64,000 nt of DNA, taken from positions 1 to 64,000 of the forward strand of contig CAVUOB010000003.1 in the NCBI GenBank assembly GCA_963743035.1, written 5' to 3'. Each line of letters opens with the position of its first letter. Within the stretch, counting starts at the first letter, position 1. Shown here piece after piece: positions 1-10,181 of this stretch. The notes under the pieces were generated by a model that ran no database searches, was not told where the DNA came from, and worked only from the letters and a program-made list of their open reading frames with translations. Position numbers and translations under genes: made by a program. The stretch comes from PALSA-911 sp963743035 (GTDB taxonomy: Bacteria; Pseudomonadota; Alphaproteobacteria; Acetobacterales; Acetobacteraceae).

Positions 1-268
1 GCCAGATCCTGGCGAAACGCCGGATCATGAAGCGCGCCGCGGTGGCCGCCGATCCATCGCTACGACGGGTTGTCACCACCATGATGAAACCGCTAATCAG
101 GAGGAACAGATCCACGCCCATCGCACCACCCGGGGAAAACAGGGCCCCCGACCATCCGGTGCCGTAGGGCGCGAAGTAGCGACTTGCGTGCCAGCAGACG
201 ACCACCAGCGCGGCGATGCCGCGCATCGCCTGAATAGCGTCGATCTTGGATGAAGCTCGCTCACTCAT
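1..268 (-). CDS. Acyltransferase family 3 membrane protein (partial, N-terminus only)
   Basis: This is the first ~89 residues of a protein that runs off the window start. It opens with a short hydrophilic leader, then AMRGIAALVVVCWHASR, the first membrane helix of the Acyl_transf_3 (OafA/NolL) family with its conserved histidine. The second helix, GVDLFLLISGFIM, carries the typical F-x-I-S-G-F signature. Family members O-acetylate lipopolysaccharide, exopolysaccharide or Nod factors in the inner membrane. The start ATG at 268 lies about 30 bases after the end of the preceding glycosyltransferase on the same strand, so it probably belongs to the same polysaccharide operon. The active-site half and C-terminus are outside the window. 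Confidence 0.8.
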   Translation of the reverse strand, partial: MSERASSKIDAIQAMRGIAALVVVCWHASRYFAPYGTGWSGALFSPGGAMGVDLFLLISGFIMVVTTRRSDGSAATAARFMIRRFARIW

Positions 269-298
269 GGACCGATATTTCCCGGATAGCCGACCATT

Positions 299-3254
299 TT
301 ACGTGCGACCGGCGCCGACAGTCATCAGAAGCTCGCGCCCCGTGTCGACGATTTCGTCGATCAGGACCCCGCGCCGGTGTCCGGCCTCGCGTCGGCTCAC
401 GGGCGCAGCAACCGAGAGATGCGCGACGCCATGAGCGGCCACGCGCGCCACGTCGTCCATCGCTGGCGAGGATCTGCAAATCCTGTCGGCGCGACGTGTC
501 ACGCAGCAAAGCGCTCAGTCCCTCGGCGATCTCGGCAGGGTCGTCGCTAGCCAATGGCAACGACGCCCTCGGCTTCATCGAAAATGGGCACGCGGTCACG
601 GCCACCGAGACGCCGCTGGCGAGCGCCATCCGCAGCGCCGGCTCGACGCTTCCTCGGTATGCGCATAGGGCAGCGTAACGTCGTCGAAATCCCCGAGAAG
701 GTCAAGGACCTGCTCGTCGGGAAGGAAATCCGTGATCCACTCGATCATGTCCTCGACGCCAAGTTCTGGCGGCGAGAGCGCGACAGCGGGCGATCTCGTG
801 CGCCGGGTCCCCCTCGGGAAGGCTGCATTGACCAACCGAAGCCGCAGCTCCGGCCATGTCCGCCGCATGATCGCCGCCGCCTGGATCAGCGGATAGATGC
901 CCTTGTGCCGAAAGAAGAAGCCGAAACTGGCGATGCGCGGCGCCGAGCCGGGCGGAAGATCGCGGATCGGCGGTTCCAGACGCGTCCCTCGGGCCCCTTG
1001 AGGAAATAGCCTCACGTTGCGCGCCAAACCGATCTTGCTCAGGCTCGCCAGATCGCGGAACGCGTGCACCAACACGAACGTGGCGCGTTGCAGCGCATGC
1101 ACCGCGGCGCTCCGCTCCGCCAGTGGGGTGCCGATCAGATGTTGGACGTTATGCAACGTGACAACGACTGGGCGACCGGTCACGCGCGGGTCGGTGAGCA
1201 ATTCGGTGAGCCTCGGCCAGGAAATCAGGCCTGGGACGACCTGCTCGACGACGAGCGCGTCAGGCGCGTCGTCCGCCACCGCCCTCCGCCAGTTGCCCGA
1301 TGTCGCGATCCTCGAGTCCCCAGCTTGGCAGGACACGAAGTCCATCGCCCTTGAGTTCCGTCGAGCGATTGTCCGCAAAAGATGGTCAGGTTCCGCACCG
1401 TCCCTTTCGGCAAAGCTTCGACAAGATGCCGCGAATATTCGGCAATGCCACAGGGCACGTTCCAGGTGGAGATCCAGGCGAGCCGCGCCGGTCCCTCGAC
1501 GGCGACGGTAAGTCGTCCCGCCGCCGGGCGGCCCGGCCGCTCGCCGGGGGGCGGCGCCACGTCGCCGTACCACTGCAGGCGCCAGCCAAGATCGTCACCC
1601 GCGACCGAGGGACGAAATCCACCCACCGCGTGAAAGGCGGCGGCGCGCACGAACAGGTCGGAGGCATCGAAATCCGCCGTGTCCGCGTCGTCCGCGGCCG
1701 GGTATTCCGCGGCGGCAAGATCGGGGCGGTCGAACAGCGGGGCCACGCCCGCCAGCCAGCGGGTGTGGGTTCACAATCCTCGTCGGCGAACGCGAGCACG
1801 GTTCCACAGGCCAGGTCGGCGCCATGGTTGCGTGCGTCGTTGTCGCCAAAACTGCGGATCATGAACGTAGCAGACCTCGAATTCCCGCTCCTCCCCGGCG
1901 TGCGCCCATCTGTGTGTCACCGCGATCGGCGATGACTACTTCGAAGTCAGAGAAGGTCTGTGCCTCGAGCCGCCGCAGTAACCGCGACAGTGCGTCATGG
2001 GAGCCCCGTGACAGGATTACTATCGAGAAAAAGCGGCGTCTGCCTAATGTTCGGGCTCGTCGAGAGAGGATGCGGCCCACCGTGGGCGAGATGCGCTCCC
2101 ACGAGTATGATCGCTCCGCCTCTCGCCGCGCCGCGCAGCCCAGCGCGGTACGCCGGGGCGGGTCGCCGGTCAGGCGCGCGACCGCGGCCGGGAATTCCAG
2201 GGCATCGGCGACAACGAAGGCCTCCCGTGTCGTGCCGATGCCACGCGCGCCTGTCGGCGTTGTGACGATCGGCAGGCCCGCTGCCATGAAGTCCAGCATT
2301 TTGATGTTCGTGCCGGTATCCGCCGAACATCGGGTTGATCGCGAGATCGGCGGCGGCGAGCCAAGCCCTTTTGTCCGCCTCGGACAGCGGGCCGGTGAGG
2401 TGCACGTTCGCAACCGACGACCCGTGCCGCAGGGCGTCGCTGACGCCGCCGCCCACCGCGAACACCACGTCGGGCAACGTGGGCGCCAGTTGGTCCACGA
2501 TGAAGCGGCCGGCTTCGAGGTTCGGCCCATAATGGCTGGCGAGGAAGAAGGCGACGGGCGCCGTGCCGACACCGAGCGCCGCCCGCGCGGCCGCCTTGAC
2601 CTCACGTGACGCCGGAGTGATCTCGTTGTGAAGGTGCGTCGCGGCGAGCCGGATCTTCCCGGGAGGCACGTCGTAGATACGCGTGAAGGCATCGGCGTCG
2701 TCGCGGGAACACGCCAGGACAAGATCCGCGGCGTGGCAGAGCGCGTGCTCGATTTCCACGACGCCGCGGGCGATGTCGGTACCCGGCCGCCCCCGTCATC
2801 GAGCAGTCGGTCTCAAGCAACCCCTCCATGTTGTGCGCGTCGTACACCAGCGGCTGCCGCGTCGTGTCCAACACGTCGCGCACCAGCGGGTATATCCAGG
2901 GATGCGAGATCCGACGACGTCCGCCGCTTGGCGGCCGCGCGCGCCGCACTGATGAAGTTCGGCGAAAGCCGTGCGAGTTCGTGAAAGGTGGTATCGGTGA
3001 CGGCCTTGCCACCGACCGCCTGGGACCGTGCGGCCGCGGCCTAAAATCCGCCGCGCTGAGCGGCACCAGCATCTCCTCCAGACTCTCCGACAAATTTTGA
3101 TGGCGGAACCCGGGCCCTGGCCAATCGAACGTGCCTAGATACTCGGCGTGGATGTTGGGTCCCAGGTTACTGTACAGGCCAAGCAGCCGAAGCCGTCCGC
3201 CCCCGACGGGCGGTCGATCGGCTGCATGTCCAGCACGGTGACGCGCAATGTCAC
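299..3254 (-). pseudogene. Three-domain glycosyltransferase, reading frame broken by several indels
   Basis: No single frame spans this gene, but the homology-like segments follow each other in order when frames are switched. A GT4-type domain comes first, starting near a GTG at 3254 with TVLDMQPIDRPSG and then GLYSNLGPNIHAEYLGTFDW. It ends with a nucleotide-sugar-site segment, IKMLDFMAAGLPIVTT, near 2300. A family 2 domain follows (FFSIVILSRGSHDALSRLL near 2000, then LAFADEDCEP, then LFVRAAAFHAVGGF near 1660). A second GT4-type domain begins ARLAWISTWNVPCGIAEYSR near 1480 and runs to a stop at 299. No stop lies between domains in the restored path, so one protein of roughly 980 residues is inferred. 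The GTG overlaps the upstream stop as GTGA. Recent decay and sequence error both fit. Confidence 0.65.
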
Positions 3255-4285
3255 GGGGCGCCGCCGGCAAGGCCAAGTGCGCCAGCAGTGTCCGGCGACC
3301 GTGGCCAGGTGATATGGCGAATCGACTGCCGCCCGCCGCGCCCATCGCAGCCGCGCGCGCTGGGTCCCCGGCCAGTTCCTCGAATTCTCGTCGCGATCGC
3401 CCGCGGATTGGGCAAGCAGACGAAGCCACGACGCCGTCCTGGACGAGCCGCGCCGGCTCGCCAGAAGTCCACGCAGGTAATGACCGGCTTGCCGCTGAGA
3501 AAGGCCTCGAAGGTCACCAGGGCAAGATCCTCCCGCTCTGGCGGGAACAGGACGACGAGGGAGTTGGCATAGAGATCGAGCAAGGCCGCATCATTCACGC
3601 GGCCGGGAAAACGGATGCGAGGGTCGCCCGCGGCCATCGCGCTGAACCGCTCGGCGTCTTCCCCGGTGCCGGGAATGATCAACTCGATATCGCCCTGAAC
3701 GTGACGCATCGCCGCGATCGCCAGGTCAACGCGTTTCCAACGGTGCAATCGTCCGGGGAGCAGCACGTGACGGAACGCGCCGCGGCGGAAGCCGCTCAAA
3801 TTTGTTGGCGGATGCAGAACGGACGCGGTCAGGCCGTTGTAGGCGCCGAGACGCACCGCCACCTCCTCGCCGATCGCATGGACGGCTTTCAGCCGCGACG
3901 GAGATAGCGCGGCGCTATCGAGTTCCTGGATCCGCCGCCGCTGTGAATGCAACGCCAGGGGCGGATCGGGAAACTCCCGATCGAACATGTCGTAGAATAC
4001 GCGCATGGTATGGACGAGGTAGCAAACATGGTTGGGGTGCCGCACGGCGTAGGTCGGCGCCTTGGTCGAGATCACGCCGTCGAAACCCGACAGATCCATG
4101 TCATAAAATCGCAGATAGGATGCCAGGATGCTCTCGAAGTTGGTCTCGTCGCAGGTGTCTTCGACGATCACGGCGTCCAGTCCGGCTGAGCCGAGCGCGT
4201 CGCGCAACCCGGCAAAGAACCGCTCCGCTCCCCCGACAGCGCCCGACGCCGATCGTGGGGCGACAACCGCGACCCGCGGCCTCAT
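3251..4285 (-). CDS. Glycosyltransferase family 4 protein, frame disturbed in last third
   Basis: The N-terminus MRPRVAVVAPRSASGAVGGA is a typical glycosyltransferase Rossmann start with a glycine-rich loop. The middle part has LLPGRLHRWKRVDLAIAAM and later LVTFEAFLSGKPVITC, the nucleotide-sugar binding segment of the GT-B fold GT4 family. After that the sequence is coherent only if small indels near 3470, 3440 and 3400 are corrected (for example EPARLVQDGVV and REFEELAGDPARAAAMG lie in other frames). The listed frame nevertheless returns to a plausible C-terminus and stops at 3251. The ATG overlaps the corrected stop of the upstream methyltransferase as ATGA, so translation is probably coupled. 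The role is transfer of an unknown sugar in surface polysaccharide assembly. Confidence 0.7.
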   Translation of the reverse strand: MRPRVAVVAPRSASGAVGGAERFFAGLRDALGSAGLDAVIVEDTCDETNFESILASYLRFYDMDLSGFDGVISTKAPTYAVRHPNHVCYLVHTMRVFYDMFDREFPDPPLALHSQRRRIQELDSAALSPSRLKAVHAIGEEVAVRLGAYNGLTASVLHPPTNLSGFRRGAFRHVLLPGRLHRWKRVDLAIAAMRHVQGDIELIIPGTGEDAERFSAMAAGDPRIRFPGRVNDAALLDLYANSLVVLFPPEREDLALVTFEAFLSGKPVITCVDFWRAGAARPGRRRGFVCLPNPRAIATRIRGTGRGPSARGCDGRGGRQSIRHITWPRSPDTAGALGLAGGAP

Positions 4286-5879
4286 CGGTCCTTCCAGGCG
4301 ATGACACCATAGTCCTGCGCACCGAACAGCTTTTGCCGCAGCAGTTCGAGCATCGGGTCGCCGTATTCGGTCTGCACTGGCGCGTCGATCGGATGCAGCG
4401 GAAGCACCTCGACGCGGGAGAACCCGCGGGACTCGGCCACGAACGCCACCAACTCCGAGGGTAGCGGATTGCGGTGGGTCGGGTCGTAGAAAAGCGCTCC
4501 GCCGCGACCTGCAAATTAGCTGGGTTCGGTGTTTCGAACACCATCAGGCCATGGGGGCGCAACACGCGCAGGCACTCATCGAACATGTTCACGACCGTGC
4601 TAAACGGAATATGCTCGATGATGTGGAACCCGGTGATCGCGGTGACGCTGTCATCGGGCATCGCCCGGATCGCCTCCAGCGCGTCGCCGAGCGTCACGTC
4701 GATCCCGCGCCCCTGGCATTCCGTGACCATGATGCGATTGAGATCGTAGCCTTTGGCGGTGATGCCGTTGTCCTGGAGAAGTTCCAGCCATTCGCCGCGT
4801 CCGCAGCCGACATCCACGACGAGCGCGCCGCCGGTCGCCTCGACGGCGGTCTCGACGCGCGACAGATACACGCGCTGCCGGTTCTTGATGTCGGCGCGCG
4901 TGCCCCGCCAGCGGTCCTCGAAGGTGACATAGAAGGCGTCGAGAGCATGCTCTTGCTCATCGGCGACACGCGCGAGTTGTGACCGGTCGAACGCCTCGGG
5001 CAGGCGCCGCCGGGCTTCTGCCAGCAGGACGTCGAGGCGAAGTTTCTGATTGACCGCCTCGCGCCACTGGTCGGCGAGCTTCATGCGCATGCGCGCGATC
5101 TCGCCGTTGATCTGGGTCGTCTGACGCTCGACGTGGCTGAGCGGCGCAAGCTCGGCGAGACGTTGCTCCATCGTCGCCAGCACCGATTCGGTCGCCCCCA
5201 CCCGGCCGACAAGTTGCCCGATCTGATCGAAAGCAGCCGTCGAACGGTGCTCGAGTTGCTCGATCCGCCCGCGATTGCCAGCCATCGTCTCCGCGTGACG
5301 ATCTTCGAGCCGCTCGATCTCGGTCGCGAGCAGCTTCGTGACGCGAGCTTCGAGTTGCTCGATCCCCCCGCGATTGCCCGCCATCGTCTCCGCGTGACGA
5401 TCTTCGAGCCGCTCGATCTCGGTCGCGAGCAGCTTCGTGACGCGAGCTTCGAGTTGCTCCAGATGACTGGCCTTGGCCACGGCGGCGACCGCCTTCCTCA
5501 GCGCGGCTGCCTCTTCGTCGAGTGCCTGCATGCGCGCCTGGGCCTCGCGTTCGGCGTCGGCCAGTCGCAAATCGATGGCGTTGGCGACTTCGAACAGCCT
5601 GGCTTCGGTCTTCTCGGCGCGCTCCTTCACCTCTGGCAACAGGCGTATCGCCGGTACCCCATGCCGCAGCGCGACGACGGAGCGGATGCCGCGCTTGCGC
5701 TTCAATCGCTGGAAGAGCGACGCCGAAGCCGGCACCGGCGCGGCCACCGGCGCCGCCAATGCCGCCACCCGCGGCGCTGGTGCTGGCGGCACCTTCGCGT
5801 TCATTTCGCGGGGCCGCAATTCAGCACGGATACGTCGCATGAGTTCGTCAAGGTCAGCGACATCTGGTCCATTGGTCAC
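4282..5879 (-). CDS. Coiled-coil SAM-dependent methyltransferase, possible polysaccharide chain terminator (one-base frameshift)
   Basis: Residues ~82-290 are highly charged and heptad-like, a long coiled coil. They include two exact 33-residue repeats (141-173 and 174-206). A class I methyltransferase domain follows, with VVDVGCGRGEWLELL at 354-368 and IIEHIPF at 420-426. Near codon 463 the frame breaks. Adding one base to the A-run at 4490-4493 restores the family-typical FYDPTHRNPLP and a C-terminus ending GVIAWKDR, whose TGA overlaps the next gene start. The corrected length is exactly 532 residues. The start is GTG at 5879. WbdD-type enzymes cap O-antigen chains and use a coiled coil as a length ruler; the glycosyltransferase neighbours make a similar role plausible, but this is inference. 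Confidence 0.75.
5251..5457 (-). repeat. In-frame 99-bp tandem repeat inside the coiled-coil methyltransferase gene
   Basis: The phrase TCGAGTTGCT recurs at 5251, 5350 and 5449, giving a period of exactly 99 bases. Two full units differ at only a few positions, and a third begins before diverging. Each unit encodes 33 residues beginning EQLEARVTKLLATEIERLED. Because the period is a multiple of three, gain or loss of a unit keeps the frame. Thirty-three is also three hendecads, consistent with an uninterrupted coiled coil. Confidence 0.9.
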
Positions 5880-6183
5880 GGCGGGCGATGGCTCCAGTCA
5901 GCGGAAAACCGCATCGCCCCGAGTCCGGGGCGCGCTTGCTTGCGGCAGTAGCTACACTCTGTTGGCGGTGGTGGGAAGCCACGCACGGGCGCGACCATGT
6001 CCCGCGAAGGCGGGCGCGGGCGGACCCCGCCGGTCGCGTAGCGGCCGCCCCGCGCCGTCACCCGGTGTATCTGGGCCGGATCGCACCCTGGACTTCCAAC
6101 AAGGCCGGACGATTGACCCTGCATCCCGACGGGGATTACGCTGCGACGCTATCCCGTTTACTTTTAAGGACTATTTGTCTTCC
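5880..6183. other. Divergent intergenic region, 304 bp
   Basis: This segment separates the minus-strand polysaccharide run from a plus-strand methyltransferase and must hold both promoters. It has no convincing ORF. A TTGACC at 6113-6118, followed about 17-18 bases later by a weak TACGCT-like box, is the best plus-strand promoter candidate, but the -10 match is poor. An AAGGA at 6166-6170 could be the ribosome binding site of the plus gene, although it sits 13 bases from its ATG. Confidence 0.4.
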
Positions 6184-7470
6184 ATGAGAGACGGCATCGC
6201 GCTTTTCCCGCACGGTCCCTGCTTCGTAGCGGGCAACCCAGAATTCGCCGGCTTTTACGGATTAGAATTGCCGGATGGTTTCCGCTGGGCCAAGCGCGAG
6301 GCGGTATGCCAATACCGAATTGGCGACGAGCCCGCATTCACGTCTCCAAGTCTTTCGGTCCGGGCGATGGGGCCCAAGGGGGCTCGACACAATCACCTAC
6401 TTGTGTTCATCGACGACCGGCCAGTCGGCGCGGAGTTGATCGAGGGATATGGCACCTATTTTTTTCCCGTCCCCCAGGACCTTCTAGCGAAAGCCTCGGC
6501 AGGCGACACGCTCACGATACGCCTATTGACCGTCGGTGAACCCGCGACCCAAACCGGCGATCCCCGTGAACTGGCCCTGGCGGTCTATGAAATCCGCGTG
6601 ATCGATTTGGCCGCCGACGGCTTTCCGGAGCGGTGGGAGTTCCTGCAGCAAGCCAAGATTTTTCAACCGGAAGGTGGAGAACTTTCCCAGATCCTGAACA
6701 ATACCAAATTCTCGGCCGAAGACCGCATACTCGATATCGGATGTGGCGGCGGCTGGACAACCGCGATGCTGGCTGGCTTGGGTCCGGCCACTGTTTGGGG
6801 GATCGATCTTTATGATTATGCCGGGTCCGGCCGGCGGAATTTCAAGACAGCGCTCGTCTCCCGTTTCGCCCGCCACGCCGACGCGCTGCGCCGCGTCCCC
6901 CGCCTCGCCAGTCTCGCGGAGCGCGATGCGCTGGAAAGCGCCATCGAGCGTTGCTCGTTCGTATCTATGAACGCCGAGGAGTTGCTGTGGCGGGACAATT
7001 CATTCGACTTCGTGTTTTCCCTGAACGCCTTCGAGCACATCGCCCGGCCTGACCGCGCCCTTGCCGAGATCCGACGTATCCTGCGCCCGGGCGGCCGCGC
7101 GCTGATCCAGTTTTCGCCGCTCTATTATGCCGATTGCGGCTCGCATCTGCCGATGACGGTGGGGCTGCGTCGCCCGTGGGCGCATTTATTAATGACGCCG
7201 GAGGAGATCAGGCAAGCCGTGATCGCGCAAGGCGGAGTGCCGAATGAGGTCGAGGCCATTCTCGATAGTCTCAACGGATGGAGCTCGCGCCAATTTCGCC
7301 AGCTGTTCGAGACCAGCGGACTGCGAATTATCACCCAGGCGGCGCAGACAGGGTTCACGATCGAGGGCGCCGACACATCGCCGGAGTTCACGACGCTCCT
7401 CGCGCGCCTCCCGCGTGAGGATCTGACGACGATCGGCATGCTTTGGTATCTGGAACGGCCGCCGTCCTGA
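6184..7470 (+). CDS. SAM-dependent methyltransferase, class I, with N-terminal beta-rich domain
   Basis: The protein has 428 residues from ATG 6184. The open frame extends upstream, but this ATG follows an AAGGA element and gives a sensible N-terminus (MRDGIALFPHGPCFVAG). Residues ~1-150 form a domain without a recognised motif, rich in beta-type segments. From ~180 a methyltransferase domain follows with ILDIGCGGGWTTAMLAGLG (SAM-binding motif I), FDFVFSLNAFEHIARPDRAL and EIRRILRPGGRALIQFSPLY. The insert between motifs I and II contains a long helical stretch. It stands divergent to the polysaccharide genes and may modify sugars or lipids of the same pathway, but the substrate cannot be read from sequence. 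The frame is intact, unlike its neighbours. Confidence 0.75.
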   Translation: MRDGIALFPHGPCFVAGNPEFAGFYGLELPDGFRWAKREAVCQYRIGDEPAFTSPSLSVRAMGPKGARHNHLLVFIDDRPVGAELIEGYGTYFFPVPQDLLAKASAGDTLTIRLLTVGEPATQTGDPRELALAVYEIRVIDLAADGFPERWEFLQQAKIFQPEGGELSQILNNTKFSAEDRILDIGCGGGWTTAMLAGLGPATVWGIDLYDYAGSGRRNFKTALVSRFARHADALRRVPRLASLAERDALESAIERCSFVSMNAEELLWRDNSFDFVFSLNAFEHIARPDRALAEIRRILRPGGRALIQFSPLYYADCGSHLPMTVGLRRPWAHLLMTPEEIRQAVIAQGGVPNEVEAILDSLNGWSSRQFRQLFETSGLRIITQAAQTGFTIEGADTSPEFTTLLARLPREDLTTIGMLWYLERPPS

Positions 7471-7499
7471 TTGTCCGTCGTCAGGATACTTTCTACCGC

Positions 7500-8116
7500 G
7501 ATCCTCTGACGTGGCCGAGCATCCGGTCTACGAGCATCCGGTCTACCTCAAAGGCGTGGACGCCCCGCTGCGGCTGGGTGATCCAGGCCATGCCGGCCGA
7601 ACACGCCGAGCGGCAGCGCAGGCGGATGGCCCGCAAGGCGGGCAAGAGCGGCCATAAGCTCGACGCACGCACCACCACGGCCGCCGGTTATCTGATCCTG
7701 GCGACTTCGCTATCGGCCAGGCCCAGCCGGCGGAGCGCATCATCGGGATGTATCGCAACCGCTGGCAGATCGAGCTTGGCTTCAAGCGGCTCAAGACGCT
7801 GGCGGGCCTGGACAGGCTGCCGGCGATGGACCCCGCGCTGGCGCGGACCTGGCTGCTGGCCCAGCTGATCGTCGCTGTATTGACCGACGAAATCGCCAGC
7901 GAGATTGTCGGCTCTCCCCCTAAGCCGGCCGCCGTCCGCTGCCGGCGAATGTCCATCTGGCGCGCCTGGCAGATCGCCCATCGCACCCTCGTCAGGGCAA
8001 TATTGCCAACCCCAAGAAAGCGAACCAGGCAGGCCACCAACGCCATGCGCCACACGCTGGCCGAGGCGCCAAGGCAGAGGACCCTACAATGCGCAGACCT
8101 CAGAATAACCCGGTAA
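7500..8116 (+). pseudogene. IS4-family-like transposase remnant (C-terminal part, frameshifted)
   Basis: Segments of a DDE transposase C-terminus appear in different frames. AERQRRRMARKAGKSGHKLD and TTTAAGYLILATSL lie around 7590-7710, then the frame changes and MYRNRWQIELGFKRLKTLAG follows from 7748. The YRxRWQIELxFKRLK block with its glutamate is the C-terminal catalytic region of IS4-type transposases, and the rest runs intact to a stop at 8116. The N-terminal two thirds and the first catalytic aspartates are missing. No terminal inverted repeats or target duplication could be recognised. This is a dead fragment of an insertion sequence next to the polysaccharide locus. Confidence 0.7.
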
Positions 8117-8127
8117 GTCGCGCTTAT

Positions 8128-8140
8128 GGGGCAGCGCCCC
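8128..8140. repeat. Short copy of dispersed GGGGC/GCCCC hairpin repeat
   Basis: GGGGC-AGC-GCCCC followed by TGGCCTTAC matches one hairpin of the larger repeat at 43285-43483. It sits between the transposase remnant and the tyrC 3' end and could terminate either transcript. Confidence 0.4.
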
Positions 8141-8173
8141 TGGCCTTACTTCGGTATGTCAGCCCACAAGGCG

Positions 8174-9063
8174 CTACGCCTGCTTCAGCTCGATCAGGCT
8201 CCGGCGGATTGCGCGGCTGCGCTTGACCTTGTCCTCGATATAGGCCCCATCGCCCCAGCGCACGGCGCGCGACATGGCCTGGGCGTCTTCCATGAAGCGG
8301 GCCAGCATTTCCAGCAGCGCGTCGCGGTTGTTGAGGAAGATGTCACGCCACATCACCGGATCGGAGGCGGCGATGCGGGTGAAGTCGCGAAAGCCGGAGG
8401 CGGCGAATTTCAGCACCTCTTCCCGGCTCTCGCCTTCCAGGTCGTCGGCGGTGCCGCAGATGGTGAAGGCGATCAGATGCGGCAGGTGGCTGACGATGGC
8501 CAGCACCCGGTCGTGATGGCCGGGCTCCATGGTCTCGACCATCGAGCCGCAGCGGCGCCAGAGTTCCTCGATCTTCGCGACCGCTTCGGGATCGGTGCCC
8601 GGCGGCGGCGTCAGCAGGGTCCAGCGGTTTTCGAACAGCGTGGTGAAACCGGAATCGGGGCCGGAATATTCGGTGCCGGCGATCGGGTGGGCGGGGACGA
8701 AATGCACGCCGTCCGGCACCAGGGGACCGACGTCGCGGATCACCGAGACTGCTTGGTGGAGCCGACGTCGGTCAGGATCGCGCCCGGCGCGAGATGCGGG
8801 GCGATGGCGGCGGCAAGTTCGGCAAAAGCGCCGACGGGGGCGCAGAGCATGACGCAGTCGGCACCCTGCACCGCCTGGGCGGGGTCCAGCTCGACCCGGT
8901 CGGCGATGCCGAGTTCGGTGACCCGGTCGAGCGTCTTTTGCGTCCGCGCGGTGACCACGATCTCGGCCGCGAGGTCGCCGCGCTGGCGGGCGATGCGGGC
9001 GACGGAGCTGCCGATCAGGCCGATGCCGACCAAAGCGAGGCGCTTGAAGAGAGGCTCAGGCAT
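8174..9063 (-). CDS. tyrC: Prephenate/arogenate (cyclohexadienyl) dehydrogenase, two-base frameshift
   Basis: The start is ATG 9063 ([20 protein letters not shown]), a Rossmann NAD(P)-binding motif GxGLIG near residue 13. The N-terminal part ends TDVGSTKQS at ~8747, where the frame closes. The rest continues in another frame ([22 protein letters not shown], carrying the HPIAG motif of the family) to a stop at 8174. Removing a duplicated TC at ~8744-8748 gives a continuous 295-residue protein of normal length. The enzyme makes 4-hydroxyphenylpyruvate or tyrosine. It overlaps hisC by 8 bases, so the two are co-transcribed. Loss of this gene would make the cell a tyrosine auxotroph, so I favour sequence error over a true pseudogene. 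Confidence 0.85.
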
Positions 9064-10181
9064 CGGATGCTTCGGCGTTGTGGGTCTTCCAGGACTGCGT
9101 GGCCATGAACGCATCCATGGCGTCGGCGACCAGGCCGACCTCCTCGGCGGTGCCGATGGTGATGCGCAGGCAATGCGGCAGGCCGTAGCCGCGCACCGCG
9201 CGCACGATGATGCCGCGGGAACGGAAGAAGGCGTTGGCGGCGTCGGCGCGCTCGGGCGTGGCGAAATCGGCGAGCACGAAATTGCCGTCGCTCGGCCAGA
9301 TTTTCAGCCCGGCCTGGCGCAGCCGCGCCGTCAGGATGGCGCGGTACTCGGCGTTGTGCGCGCGCGGATTTCTCCATCCAGCCGGGCTCGCCCAGCGCGG
9401 CGATGCCGGCGGCCTGCGCGGCGACGGAAACGTTGAACGGGCCGCGCACGCGGTTCAGCACGTCGATCACCGCCGGCGGCGCATAGGCCCAGCCGATGCG
9501 CATGCCGCCGAGGCCGAAGATCTTGCTGAAGGTGCGCGTCATCACCGTGTTGTCGCCGGCATCGACCAGCTTCACGCCGGCGTCGTAGTCGGCACGGTCG
9601 ACATACTCGGCATAGGCGGCATCCAGCACCAGCAGCACGTGCGGCGGCAGCGCGTCGCGCAGGCGCACGACCTCGTCATGCGGCAGCGTGCTGCCGGTCG
9701 GGTTGTTCGGGTTGGCCAGGAACACGATGCGGGTCGCCGGCGAGACCGCGGCGAGCATGGCATCGACGTCGGCGGTCAGGTTGCGCTCGGGCGTCTTCAG
9801 CACCTTGGCGCCGGAATAGGTGCCGGCGATCTGGTAGATCGAGAAGCCGTGCTCGGACATGATGATCTCGGTGCCCGGGCCGCCATAGGCGAGGCAGAGC
9901 TGGTACAGCAGATCGTCCGAGCCGGCGCCGCAGACGATGCGCTCGGGGTCCAGGTGGAATTTGGCGCCGATGGCGCGGCGCAGTTCGATGGCCGAGCCGT
10001 CGGGGTAGCGATGCAGCTCTCTGGCCATCGCGACATAGGCCGCCTGGGCGGCGGGCGGCACGCCGAACGCACCCTCGTTGGAGGACAGCTTGATGGTGCG
10101 GTTGGCGCCGGCAAGCTTGGACTCGCCGCCGACATAGGGCGAGATTTCCAGGATTTCCGGACGTGGGCGGGGTGCGCTCAT
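9056..10181 (-). CDS. hisC: Histidinol-phosphate / aromatic aminotransferase, one-base frameshift
   Basis: This is a fold-type I PLP aminotransferase. [16 protein letters not shown] is the typical HisC N-terminus, NPNNPTGS and DAAYAEY follow, and [20 protein letters not shown] contains the PLP lysine. After GWMEKS the frame shifts at ~9362-9372; the C-terminus ([20 protein letters not shown], then [17 protein letters not shown]) lies in the adjacent frame and stops at 9056. Removing one base gives exactly 374 residues. The gene sits between chorismate mutase (ATGA overlap at 10178) and tyrC, so it probably serves phenylalanine/tyrosine transamination as well as histidine synthesis, as in other alphaproteobacteria. 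Confidence 0.85.

Noticed and set aside
7471..8125. Complete insertion sequence
   Set aside because: Only the C-terminal transposase part is present, frames are broken, and no terminal inverted repeats or target duplication could be seen.
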